From contig VGIW01000004.1 of the NCBI GenBank assembly GCA_016867715.1, positions 21,527-85,526 of the forward strand: 64,000 nt of DNA, written 5' to 3'. Position numbers and translations under genes: made by a program. Positions within the stretch are counted from its first letter, which is position 1; every line of letters begins with the position of its first letter. Positions 54,727 through 63,159 of the stretch are shown here, one piece after another. Under the pieces are notes generated by a model. It was not told the DNA's origin. It did no database searches and worked only from the letters and a program-made list of their open reading frames with translations. This stretch comes from Candidatus Eisenbacteria bacterium (GTDB lineage: Bacteria; Orphanbacterota; Orphanbacteria; Orphanbacterales; Orphanbacteraceae).

Positions 54727-55914
54727 TCACCTCACGAGGAGGATTCTCTCCGAGCGCGAATCGCTTCCCGCTTCGAGGCGAAGGAAGTAGACACCTGAAG
54801 GAAGCTCGACTCCTCGGTCGTCGCGTCCGTCCCAGAGGCTCTCGTTCATTCCGCTTCTCGACTCGTTCTCGACAAGCGTCCGGACCCTACGTCCCGAAAC
54901 ATCGAACACGCGGAGCGAAGCCTGCGCATCGCGCGGGAGCAGGAATCGGAGCGTCGTCGTTCCTCTCGCGGGATTCGGGAAGCTCGGCAGAAGAGCGATC
55001 GGGTCGGACCCGATGAGGCCGAGATCGTTGGGTGTCGAGATGCCCTCGGGGCCGAGCTGAACCGCCTGCCGCTGGAAGCGGGGCTCGACCACCGTTAGCT
55101 TCAGGTTGTCCCAGTACACGTCGTCGTCGCTGACGTTCGGGGGGTCCCACTGGGAGGCGATGACCTCGGCACTCACGGCCTCAATGAGCTGGCCGCGACG
55201 CCACTCTCCCTCCCAAAACGAGCGGGGGGGCGCATAGCCAAAGAGCTGCTGCCTCTCTCCATCGACTTCCAAGTAGAGGTATGTGTCGCGCGCATGGTCA
55301 ATCGCCAGCTGGAAATGGTGCCACGTGTCCCACGCGAGCTCTTGCCCAACGGTCAACGGGATCGGTTCGTTGTTGTCCACCCCATTGAAGCATCCAATGC
55401 TCACAAACACACCCACGTCGCCCTTGGCCATCCCGTTCCCGGATCCGAGTGTGAGGTCGATGATGTGGTAGCCCGGGTGCGGACCGCCGGAGACCGTGAT
55501 TGCTGCTGAGTAAGGGTTTACCGCAGCGAGATCGCTCGTTCGGCAGAAGAAATCTCCGGAGAGAGTGATCACCGGTCTCAAAGAGAGGTCTGGCGGCACC
55601 AGGTCCCGCCGGTCTATCGTTTGCACGCAGCAAGGGTTCGTGGCCGGGGCGTACTCGTGTAGTGCCCGGCCCGCAACCGCGACTGCTTCTTGGATCTCCC
55701 CAAATGCATCGCCGACGGCGAGCGTCTGGAACCAACCGTCCTGGCCCGGGTCGCCGGGGTGGGGAAGCGTGTGACCCAGCGCAAGCGCATCGAAGCTCGT
55801 TTCGTAGACCACCAGGACCTCTCCGGCAGTGGCGCCCGCAAGAAACAGGACTGCGAGCAGCGCAGCTCCCCCGCTGCGCAGTACGGCACGGTTGGCTGAG
55901 CATCTCCTCTTCAT
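54727..55914 (-). CDS. Secreted lectin-like protein with C-terminal sorting domain
   Basis: 395 residues from the ATG at 55914, with AGGAGG 7 bases upstream. Signal peptide: SGGAALLAVLFLAGATAG. Residues ~30-260 have the look of a concanavalin/LamG-like jelly roll (VVYETSFDALALG; GWFQTLAVGDAFG; WDTWHHFQLAIDHARDTYLY; VYWDNLKLTVVEP). The C-terminus is a FlgD-like module: LPSFPNPARGTTTLRFLLP, GRRVRTLVEN, SGVYFLRLEAG and RILLVR. Probably surface-displayed and sugar-binding; ligand unknown. Confidence 0.76.
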   Translation of the reverse strand: MKRRCSANRAVLRSGGAALLAVLFLAGATAGEVLVVYETSFDALALGHTLPHPGDPGQDGWFQTLAVGDAFGEIQEAVAVAGRALHEYAPATNPCCVQTIDRRDLVPPDLSLRPVITLSGDFFCRTSDLAAVNPYSAAITVSGGPHPGYHIIDLTLGSGNGMAKGDVGVFVSIGCFNGVDNNEPIPLTVGQELAWDTWHHFQLAIDHARDTYLYLEVDGERQQLFGYAPPRSFWEGEWRRGQLIEAVSAEVIASQWDPPNVSDDDVYWDNLKLTVVEPRFQRQAVQLGPEGISTPNDLGLIGSDPIALLPSFPNPARGTTTLRFLLPRDAQASLRVFDVSGRRVRTLVENESRSGMNESLWDGRDDRGVELPSGVYFLRLEAGSDSRSERILLVR

Positions 55915-56383
55915 CGGTTCTCCTCCTGTCTGTCGGTTCACCCCGGGTCGCCGCCCGGACGACGGGGGTTCACGATTCGGGGCCCCGAGAGCTTTCTGCG
56001 AGACGTTGCCCCGCGCGTCCCGCTCGTTTCTGCTTCTGCGGAGTCGCGCTTCCCCGCTCCGTGAGGGTCTCTTCCGCCGCGCGCCCCCGCTCTTGGTCCT
56101 CGGATCGAGCCGCCCGGCCCGCCCGAGCTTCACGAAAAACTATGCCCCAAGCCTGTTACGCGAAAGTTACGCGGGATCCGGAAGGTGGGCCGCCTTGCGC
56201 TCAGGGAGGGGCATTCCCGTCGCTCACGCAGCGAGGTGTCGCTCTGGAACTTCGTCCGCGACCGCGGAGTCCGTTTCCCGTGCCGGGCGACGGTGTTCCC
56301 CGAGTTGGGTCGACCGGCACCGAAGTACGGCACCGAAGATGTGGGGAAGGGGGATCGCGAAGACCGCATCTCCCGGGAAGAGT
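55915..56383. other. Intergenic region between selD and the lectin-like gene
   Basis: About 470 bases that must hold the end of the selD transcript and the promoter of the minus-strand gene at 55914. No strong hairpin with a T-run and no confident promoter were seen; a CATAGT sequence on the minus strand near 56145 is a possible -10. No gene recognised. Confidence 0.4.
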
Positions 56384-57463
56384 TCAGATCACCGAGATTC
56401 GCGGATCGTGTTTCTCGACGATCTCTCCGATGCTCGCGGCTTCCGAAACGCCGCGCGCGGCGAGGTCGCGGAGGAGAGCTTGCTCCTTGTCGGGCGGGAT
56501 CGCGATGAGGAGACCGCCCGAGGTTTGCGCGTCGGTGAAGACGATCCGCATCGCCTCCTCGACTCCCGCGTTCCACTCGACGATCCCCTCGGTGTCCTTC
56601 CGATTCGCCGCGCTCCCCCCGCACACGAAGCCCTCGCGCGCGTACTCGAGCGCTCCCGGAAGGAGCGGAACGCGCTTGGCCTCGATCGTTGCGCCGGCGT
56701 CGCTCGCCTCGACGAGGTTCGCGAGGTGGCCGATGAGCCCGAAGCCGGTGACGTCGGTCGCCGCGCGCGCGCCGGCCGCGCGCATCGCCTCCGAGGCGGC
56801 GCGGTTCAGCGTCGCCATCCAGCGAATCGCGACCGCGATCGCGCCGAAGCGATCGGCGTCCGCCTTGAACGCGGTCGAGACGAGCGCGTTCCCGATCGGC
56901 TTCGTGAGCACGAGCCGATCGCCCGGCCGCGCGCCGGCGTTCGAGACGATCCGATCGGGGTGCACCGTGCCCACGACGGAGAGCCCGTAGAGCGGCTCGC
57001 TCGTCTTCACCGTGTGGCCTCCCACGATCTCGATCCCGGCTTCTCGCGCAACCGCGTGCCCGCCGCGGAGGATCTCCGTGAGCACCGCGGGCGGGATCCC
57101 TTTCGGCGGAAAGCCGGTGATGTTGAGCGCGGAGAAGGGCGTCGCCCCCATTGCGTACACGTCCGAGAGGGCGTTCGCCGCGGCGATCCGCCCGAAGTCG
57201 AACGGATCGTCCACCATCGGCGTGAAGAAGTCGGTCGTGAGGACGAGCGCGAGATCGGGACGGAGCAACACCACCCCCGCGTCGTCCGACGTCGCCCCGC
57301 TCACGAGCACGTTCCGGTCCTCCGGACCGGGCAACCCGCGAAGCACCTCCTGGAGGTACGCCCGCGAGTGCTTCGCCGCTCAGCCCGCCGCGGAGGCGAG
57401 CTTGGTGAGGCGGATCCTCTCTCTCGCGTCGCCGTTCGTCTCCGGCATCGCCGGGTCCCTCAT
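56384..57463 (-). CDS. selD: Selenide, water dikinase; selenoprotein with in-frame UGA (Sec)
   Basis: Read through one TGA (57382-57380), the gene encodes 359 residues from the ATG at 57463, which overlaps the upstream stop as ATGA; an ATG at 57448 is an alternative. The N-terminus reads RIRLTKLASAAG-U-AAKHSRAYLQEV. In E. coli SelD the same place holds catalytic Cys17 and Lys20; here the UGA takes the Cys position and the Lys is kept three residues on. After it come DDAGVVLLRPDLALVLTTDF, GRIAAANALSDVYAMGATP, IVGGHTVKTSEPLYG and TDVTGFGLIGHL, all typical. SelD makes selenophosphate from selenide and ATP, the donor for Sec-tRNA. A gene finder starting at 57346 would miss the active site. Confidence 0.93.
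57338..57382 (-). promoter_or_regulatory. Candidate bacterial SECIS element of selD
   Basis: On the minus strand the UGA (57382-57380) is followed, after 3 bases, by GCGAAGCAC (57376-57368), which pairs perfectly with GTGCTTCGC (57346-57338) across a 21-base loop. Position just downstream of the UGA fits SelB-dependent recoding elements. Confidence 0.75.
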
Positions 57464-58155
57464 GGCTCCTTCGCCCTCGCGCGGCCGCGAACGGGGAGCC
57501 GGATCGATTCGCACTTCTTCACGTTCGTTTGTACATGAATCGTATCTTCGAGAACCGTTCCCTCCGGCTGCGGGAGGAGCGTGAGGTGCAAGACGAGATC
57601 GCCCGCGCGCTCTCCGTCGACGACCCAGAACCGAAACCGTTCCTCCGGCGCGCCCACCCCGAGGATCGCGAGCTCGATCCCCTCCTTCGGGCGAAAGAGA
57701 ATCTTCGCCTCCTTCGACACGTTCGGAGGGAACACGCCGAAGTCGAACGCGTCGTCCGAGAGCATGAGCGCGCGCTCGACATACGCGCGAACCAAGAAGA
57801 CCGCGCGCGGTCTCTCCGGATCGTTCGTTTCGAGTATCACCGCTTTGCGAATCTCCCCTTCCAGCTTTCGCGACGAGAAAGTCCCCGTTATCGGGACCGA
57901 CTCGCCGGGCAGGATCAGGCTGTCCGGAAGAAAGACGACGGTGCATCCGCAGGTCGGGTTGACCTCGTGGATCGCGAGGGGGGCGTCGCCGTCGTTTCGG
58001 AGCGCGAGGGAGAAGGGGACGACGATGTCCCCCTCGAGGAGGCCGAGATCGACCGAGACGGGATCGAAGACGAGCGCGGGCGCGCCGAGCCCGGGAATCG
58101 GGAGCGCGAGGAGCCAGAGAGCCGGAAGAAGCGCCGCCGCGCGCGCGCGTCTCAT
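57460..58155 (-). CDS. DUF1573 exported protein
   Basis: 231 residues from the ATG at 58155, overlapping the upstream stop as ATGA; its own stop overlaps the selD start likewise. A signal peptide (AAALLPALWLLALPIPGLGA) precedes an Ig-like DUF1573 domain: FDPVSVDLGLLEGDIVVPFS, LRNDGDAPLAIHEVNPTCGC, TFSSRKLEGEIRKAVILETN. The CGC pair is a family feature. A second, related half follows (DAFDFGVFPPNVSKEAKILF). Function unknown; its position between a transporter and selD suggests co-expression only. Confidence 0.85.
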   Translation of the reverse strand: MRRARAAALLPALWLLALPIPGLGAPALVFDPVSVDLGLLEGDIVVPFSLALRNDGDAPLAIHEVNPTCGCTVVFLPDSLILPGESVPITGTFSSRKLEGEIRKAVILETNDPERPRAVFLVRAYVERALMLSDDAFDFGVFPPNVSKEAKILFRPKEGIELAILGVGAPEERFRFWVVDGERAGDLVLHLTLLPQPEGTVLEDTIHVQTNVKKCESIRLPVRGRARAKEP

Positions 58156-59420
58156 GAGAGGAGGGTCCCCGCGATGCAGGCGGTCATCCACGAGGCGAGC
58201 GCGCCCGCGGCCATCGCCCGAAGGCCGAGCCTCGCGAGATCCCCGCGGCGCTCCGGAGCGATCCCGCTGATGCCTCCGATCTGGATCGCGATCGATCCGA
58301 GGTTCGCGAAGCCGCAGAGGGCGTACGTCGCGATGATCGTCGAGCGCTCGGAGAGGGTCTCCTTCGCGAGACCGAGCTCGACATAGCCGACGAACTCGTT
58401 GATCGCGATCTTCGTCCCGAGAAGGTTCCCGACCGCGAGCATGTCCTTCGCGGGCACGCCCATCGCCCAGGCGATCGGCGAGAAGATCGTGCCGAGGATC
58501 TCGCGGAGGCTCGTGTGGATGAACCCGAGGAAGAAATCGATCATCGCCACGAGCGCGATGAACGCCAGGAGCATCGCCCCGACGTTCAGCGCGAGCCGAA
58601 GGCCGTCGGCGGCGCCGCTCGCCGCCGCGTCGATCACGTTGGCGGTCTTCCGTTCCCACGGGATCTTGACGTCGCCCGCGGTGGCGGGTTGTTCCGTCTC
58701 GGGAAGGATGATCTTCGCCATCACGACCGCGGCGGGCGCGGACATGACGCTCGCCGCGACGAGATGGCCCGCGTCGATGCCGAAGCGCACGTACGCCGCG
58801 AGAACGCCCCCCGCGATCGTCGCGAACCCGCCGGTCATCACGGTCATCAGCTCCGAGCGGGTCATCTGCGCGACGTAGGGCCGGACGACGAGAGGGGCCT
58901 CGGTCTGCCCGAGAAAGATGTTCGACGCGCACGAGAGGGTCTCGGCGCCGCTCGTCTGGAGCGTCTTTCGCATCACCCAGGCGAAGGCGCCCACCACGCG
59001 CTGCATGACGCCGAGATGGTAGAGGACGCCCATGAGGGATGCGAAGAAGATGATCGTGGTGAGCACGTGAAATGCGAAGACGACGCCGATCGGCGCCGCC
59101 TCTCCCGTCGCGAGATCGACGAGACCGTACGGGCCCGGGCCGCCGATTCCCGCGACCACGTCGTCCAGACCGCGATAGAGGTTCCCGAAGAGGAACGACG
59201 CCCCGTGGTCCGTGAAGCCGAGGACCTTGGCGATGCCGGCGCGGGCCCCCTCGAACACCATGCGCCCCGGCCCTGTTCTCAGGATGAGAAGGGCGAAGAC
59301 CCACTGGAGCGCGAGACCGTACAGGATGATTCGAGGGCGGACCCTGCGGCGGTCGCTGGAGAGAAGAAAGGCGATCCCGAGGAGAACCCCGACGCCGAAG
59401 AGGCTGACGAATCGTTCCAT
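58152..59420 (-). CDS. nupC: Concentrative nucleoside transporter (CNT/NupC family)
   Basis: 422 residues from the ATG at 59420 (MERFVSLFGVGVLLGIAFLL). Many helices; CNT motifs include HVLTTIIFFASLMGVLYHLG, ASNIFLGQTEAPLVVRPYVA, MTRSELMTVMTGGFATIAGG and the C-terminal VGNLLGTKIAINEFVGYVEL with ALCGFANLGSIAIQIGG. These import nucleosides with Na+ or H+. First gene of the minus-strand operon with the DUF1573 gene and selD; all junctions are 4-bp overlaps. No clear ribosome site. Confidence 0.9.
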   Translation of the reverse strand: MERFVSLFGVGVLLGIAFLLSSDRRRVRPRIILYGLALQWVFALLILRTGPGRMVFEGARAGIAKVLGFTDHGASFLFGNLYRGLDDVVAGIGGPGPYGLVDLATGEAAPIGVVFAFHVLTTIIFFASLMGVLYHLGVMQRVVGAFAWVMRKTLQTSGAETLSCASNIFLGQTEAPLVVRPYVAQMTRSELMTVMTGGFATIAGGVLAAYVRFGIDAGHLVAASVMSAPAAVVMAKIILPETEQPATAGDVKIPWERKTANVIDAAASGAADGLRLALNVGAMLLAFIALVAMIDFFLGFIHTSLREILGTIFSPIAWAMGVPAKDMLAVGNLLGTKIAINEFVGYVELGLAKETLSERSTIIATYALCGFANLGSIAIQIGGISGIAPERRGDLARLGLRAMAAGALASWMTACIAGTLLS

Positions 59421-59559
59421 CGCTCGACCACGCTTTCGAAGATTCTTGCGCCGGCCCGCGGGCGCGCGGGAAGCCCGCGGCCGGATCGACGGCCCGTTTC
59501 CGCATGACTCTACACCGGGCCGGGGATTCGGTACCATCCAGAAAAGAGGATCGAGTATC

Positions 59560-61302
59560 ATGATCACGATGCGCGGAAGGAGATTCGTCGAGGCGGCTCT
59601 TCTCTTTCTTTTCGCGCTCGCCGTCCGTCTCGCGCACGGGCTGGCGATTCGCGGCGAGCCGGTCTTCGACATTCCGCTCGTCGACGAGGCGCTCTACTGG
59701 CGCGACGCGCTCAACCTCGCTTCCGGCGCCGCGTGGGACCCGGTCCTCTATCGTCCCCCGCTCCTCGCCGCTCTTCTCGCGGCATGCGTTCGGGTCTTAG
59801 GCGAGAGCGCGCCCGCGGCCCGCATGGCGCTGCTCGTTCTCTCCGCCCTCGCCGCTCCGCTCACGATGCTCCTCGCGGACCGGATCGTCGGCCGGGGCCG
59901 CGCGCGGCTCGCGGGCGTCCTCGTCGCCCTTTACGCGCCGGCCGTTTTCTACGCGGGCGAGCTTCTCCCGGCGTCGACGGTTCTTCTTCTCAACACGTGC
60001 GCCCTGCTTCTCATCCTCGTTGCGGAGGAGAAGCGCCGCCGCTCTCTCTTCGCGGCCGCCGGCGTTCTCATCGGGCTCTCCGCTCTCGGGTGGCCTGCGG
60101 TTCTCGTTCTTCTACCGGCGCTTCTCGTCCACTACCGGCGAGATCTCCGCGCGTTCGGGCTCGTCGCCGCGGGAGCGGCTCTCGCGGTCTCCCCGGCGTT
60201 CTTTCACAACCTTCGCGGGGGGGACCTCGTGCTCATCTCCTCGAACGGCGGGGTCAACTTCTACGTGGGGAATCATGCCGGCGCGGACGGCTGGTCCGCG
60301 CGCGCCCCGGATCTTCCGAACGAGCCGATCGAGGCGAGACGAGTGGCCGTGGAGATCGCCGAGAGGGCGGAAGGAAGGCCGCTCCGGCCCAGCGAGGTCT
60401 CGGGCTATTGGTTCGGGCGCGGTCTTGAGTGGATGATCTCAAGCCCGGGAAGCGCCTCGATGCTTTTGATCCGAAAGGGTTATGTCCTAATCAACGACCG
60501 GGACATCTCGGACAACATCGACTTCGCCGCGGTCGAGGAGGAGAGCCTTCCCCTCCGGCTCACGCCGATCCGCTTCGGGCTCCTCTTCGCGCTCGCGATC
60601 CCCGGTTTCGTTGCTCTCCGAAGGACGCGGGGCGGACGGCTCCTTCTCCTCTACGGGCTCATCCTCGGCCTCGCGATCGCCGCGTTCTTCGTCGTCGGGC
60701 GCTTCCGGCTTCCGCTTCTTCCGCTTCTTGCGATCGGCGCGTCGGCCGGTCTCGCGTCGCTCGCGGAAGGCCTCCGAAAGCGTCCGGCGCGCGCGGCGGG
60801 GTCTCTTCTTTTCGTCGTCGCCGCGCTCCTCGTCTCGCGGAGCGCGCTCTTCGGCATCGACGAGGACCGGACATGGCACTACCACTATCTTCGGGGCTAC
60901 GCGTTCCTCGAGAAGGGGAGGACGGAAGAGGCGACCCGTGCCTTCGAGGAGATGATCCGCCGGAACGACGGCGTTCCTCTCGCGAAGAACGCGCTCGGCT
61001 ATCTCTATGCTCTCCAGGGGATCCATCTCGACCGCGCGGAGAGGCTGATCCGGGACGCGATCGTGTTGGATCCCGGGCGGAAGCGATTCTTCCTCGACAG
61101 CCTCGGGCTCGTCCTTCTCCGGCAAGGAAGGCTCGCGGAGGCGTCCCGCGCGTTCGAGGAGGCGATCCCCCTGTACGCGTGGGATGAGACCCTGTCGAAG
61201 GCCGAGGCTCTCGGTCATCTCGCCGATGTGCGCGAGGCGGAGGGGAGGGGGGCCGAGGCGGACTCGCTCCGCGCCGAGGCGGGACGTCTCAGACCCCGAT
61301 GA
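59560..61302 (+). CDS. GT39-like glycosyltransferase fused to C-terminal TPR domain
   Basis: 580 residues; the ATG at 59560 has AGAGGA 9 bases upstream. The GT-C membrane part shows DIPLVDEALYWRDALNLASG in the first loop, YRPPLLAALLAA, and the paralogue signature SSNGGVNFYVGNHAGADG followed by PSEVSGYWFGRGLEWM. The final ~140 residues are TPR-like (HYHYLRGYAFLEKGRTEEAT; AKNALGYLYALQGIHLDRAE; FLDSLGLVLLRQGRLAEASR). Third member of the fusion family in this window. It diverges from the nupC operon. Confidence 0.82.
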   Translation: MITMRGRRFVEAALLFLFALAVRLAHGLAIRGEPVFDIPLVDEALYWRDALNLASGAAWDPVLYRPPLLAALLAACVRVLGESAPAARMALLVLSALAAPLTMLLADRIVGRGRARLAGVLVALYAPAVFYAGELLPASTVLLLNTCALLLILVAEEKRRRSLFAAAGVLIGLSALGWPAVLVLLPALLVHYRRDLRAFGLVAAGAALAVSPAFFHNLRGGDLVLISSNGGVNFYVGNHAGADGWSARAPDLPNEPIEARRVAVEIAERAEGRPLRPSEVSGYWFGRGLEWMISSPGSASMLLIRKGYVLINDRDISDNIDFAAVEEESLPLRLTPIRFGLLFALAIPGFVALRRTRGGRLLLLYGLILGLAIAAFFVVGRFRLPLLPLLAIGASAGLASLAEGLRKRPARAAGSLLFVVAALLVSRSALFGIDEDRTWHYHYLRGYAFLEKGRTEEATRAFEEMIRRNDGVPLAKNALGYLYALQGIHLDRAERLIRDAIVLDPGRKRFFLDSLGLVLLRQGRLAEASRAFEEAIPLYAWDETLSKAEALGHLADVREAEGRGAEADSLRAEAGRLRPR

Positions 61303-61318
61303 GACAGGGGGTTTTCCG

Positions 61319-61347
61319 TTGACAGGGGGCAAGGCCGGGTGTACGTT
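61319..61347 (+). promoter_or_regulatory. Promoter of tRNA-Lys
   Basis: TTGACA (61319-61324), 17-bp spacer, TACGTT (61342-61347); start near 61354, about 34 bases before the tRNA. Confidence 0.7.
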
Positions 61348-61387
61348 TCCTCTTGGCTCGCGCCTCTTTTTTTTCGCGCTTCGATCC

Positions 61388-61460
61388 GGGCCGTTAGCTC
61401 AATTGGTAGAGCAACTGACTCTTAATCAGTAGGTTGATGGTTCGATTCCATCACGGCCCA
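61388..61460 (+). tRNA. tRNA-Lys (CTT)
   Basis: GGGCCGT (61388-61394) pairs with ACGGCCC (61453-61459). ACTGA CTCTTAA TCAGT gives anticodon CTT; T-loop GGTTCGATTCC. Discriminator A, no encoded CCA. Confidence 0.95.
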
Positions 61461-61506
61461 CTTCCCGATCGCCCGTGAACCGATCCCGATCGCAGAAGAG
61501 GCGGTC

Positions 61507-63159
61507 CTACGACCCTCGTCCAAAGGGCGCTTCCCCTCCGGCGCGCGCTCCATCGCGCCGGCGCCAGATCTCGTACATCCCCACCGTGCGCTCGGGGACG
61601 TATCGGGCGCGCACCGTTCGATCCAGGAGATCGACGCCGCTGGAGAGGCGGCTCGCGTTCGGCTCCCCAGGGTTTCCCCATTGAAGGAGAACGATCCGCT
61701 CGAGATCCCGGTCGATCAGCTCGCGGACGATCTCCTCTTGCACTCGGTTCGTCGTCGCGACCCCCGGATGAAGCTCGTGGTATCGGGTCGCGACCGGGCG
61801 TCCGGCAAGGAAGTAGATGCTGGCGTCGATGGCGAACACGCGGTCGTGGCGCGGAAGGAGGACGAGGAGCGGTCCGCGCGTCGGGTCGAGGCGGTCGAGG
61901 GTCCGAACAAGCGCCTCTTGTCCGGCGAGCGTGGGGACGCAACCCGCGCGGGAAAGCTCGGAAAAGCACCCGAGCGGGGAGCGCTCGCGGACCTCACGGA
62001 CGAGGAGCGCGCCGGGGAGAAGGAGGTAAGGGATCGCGGACACGCCGACGAGCGCAGCGCCGAGCACGGCCGCCCACGGCCGCCTCCAGGGAAGCCGCCG
62101 GAGGAGGCCGGCGAGGAGAAGGACCGCCACGAGCGATACCGGGAGAACATGGATCGCGTCGTAACGGCTCTCCGCCTGCAGGAGGAGACCGAGCCCGAAA
62201 ACCGCGAGGGCCGCGCAGGCGCGATCTTCGGACGCGAGGGGCGTTCGGTCGCGAAGCGACCTCGCGATGCTTCGCGCGACGAGGATCGCGGAGAGCCCGA
62301 TGGCCGCGATCGGAAGGTAGAAGCGAAGCGACGCGGCCGGCATCCGCGGGGATCGAGCGTCGAAGACGGCCGCGATCGAATCGAAGGATTCCACGAGAGG
62401 GGGGAGGGGGAGGTGCCGCACTTCGCGAAAGGTCGTGAGGGGGAAGAGGAGCAAGTTCTCCGCGAGTCGATCGAAACCGGCCTTCGACCCGAGCCATGCG
62501 TAGAGGGGAACCGTCGCGAGAAGAGCCGCCCCGACGGCCTTTCCCGCCTCGGCGAGAAACCCCGGCCCTCGCCCTCCGAAACGCGCGCCCTCCCCTCCCC
62601 CTCCGAGTCGGCGGAGCGCCAAGGTCGCGAGGAGCGCGCAGCCGGCATACGCGCCGATGTCGATTCGGAAGAGCGCGGCGATCCCCGCGAGGAAGCCGGC
62701 GCCGATCGGCCAGCGCGCGGAGCCTCCCCCGGCGCCTCTTGAGCCGACCTCGATCGCGGCGAAGCCGAAGAGGAGCGCGGGAAAGACCGGGTATCCATAG
62801 TTGAATGCCGAAGCAAGGAGGAGCGCGGCCGTTCCGTAGGGGAGAAGAGCGAGATCCCGGGATCGGAGCATGCGGGCGGCGAGAAGGTAAAGGAGGAGCG
62901 CGAGAAGACCGCGGAGGATCGTGTCGTACACGCGGGCGGCCAGGACCGTCTCGCCGGCCGCTCGGAAGACCGCAGCGATCGCATACGCCTGGCCGGGCGG
63001 GTAGATCGTCCAGAAGTCGCGGAAGGGAACCTCTCCGTGAAGGACGCGCATGCCCCCGACGAGGGCGAGCCCCTCGTCGTAAGGGTTGAGCGGAGACTTG
63101 GCCGGTAGGGCGATCCACAAGAGCCCGGCGGCGAGCGCGGCGGCGCGGAGCCTTCTCAT
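61507..63159 (-). CDS. GT-C fold membrane glycosyltransferase
   Basis: 550 residues from the ATG at 63159, which overlaps the upstream gene's stop (ATGA). Polytopic, with an acidic first loop (SPLNPYDEGLALVGGMRVLH) then GEVPFRDFWTIYPPGQAYAI, the same GEVPxRDF pattern as the protein at 755-2332, and ALFRIDIGAYAG in the middle. The C-terminal ~150 residues are soluble (LVLLPRHDRVFAIDASIYFL; VQEEIVRELIDRDLERIVLL). Likely uses a polyprenyl-linked sugar donor; target unknown. Confidence 0.8.
   Translation of the reverse strand: MRRLRAAALAAGLLWIALPAKSPLNPYDEGLALVGGMRVLHGEVPFRDFWTIYPPGQAYAIAAVFRAAGETVLAARVYDTILRGLLALLLYLLAARMLRSRDLALLPYGTAALLLASAFNYGYPVFPALLFGFAAIEVGSRGAGGGSARWPIGAGFLAGIAALFRIDIGAYAGCALLATLALRRLGGGGEGARFGGRGPGFLAEAGKAVGAALLATVPLYAWLGSKAGFDRLAENLLLFPLTTFREVRHLPLPPLVESFDSIAAVFDARSPRMPAASLRFYLPIAAIGLSAILVARSIARSLRDRTPLASEDRACAALAVFGLGLLLQAESRYDAIHVLPVSLVAVLLLAGLLRRLPWRRPWAAVLGAALVGVSAIPYLLLPGALLVREVRERSPLGCFSELSRAGCVPTLAGQEALVRTLDRLDPTRGPLLVLLPRHDRVFAIDASIYFLAGRPVATRYHELHPGVATTNRVQEEIVRELIDRDLERIVLLQWGNPGEPNASRLSSGVDLLDRTVRARYVPERTVGMYEIWRRRDGARAGGEAPFGRGS

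Noticed and set aside
57346..57463. selD as a truncated pseudogene
   Set aside because: The only interruption is a UGA exactly at the catalytic Cys position, flanked by conserved sequence and followed by a stem, which fits recoding better than decay.
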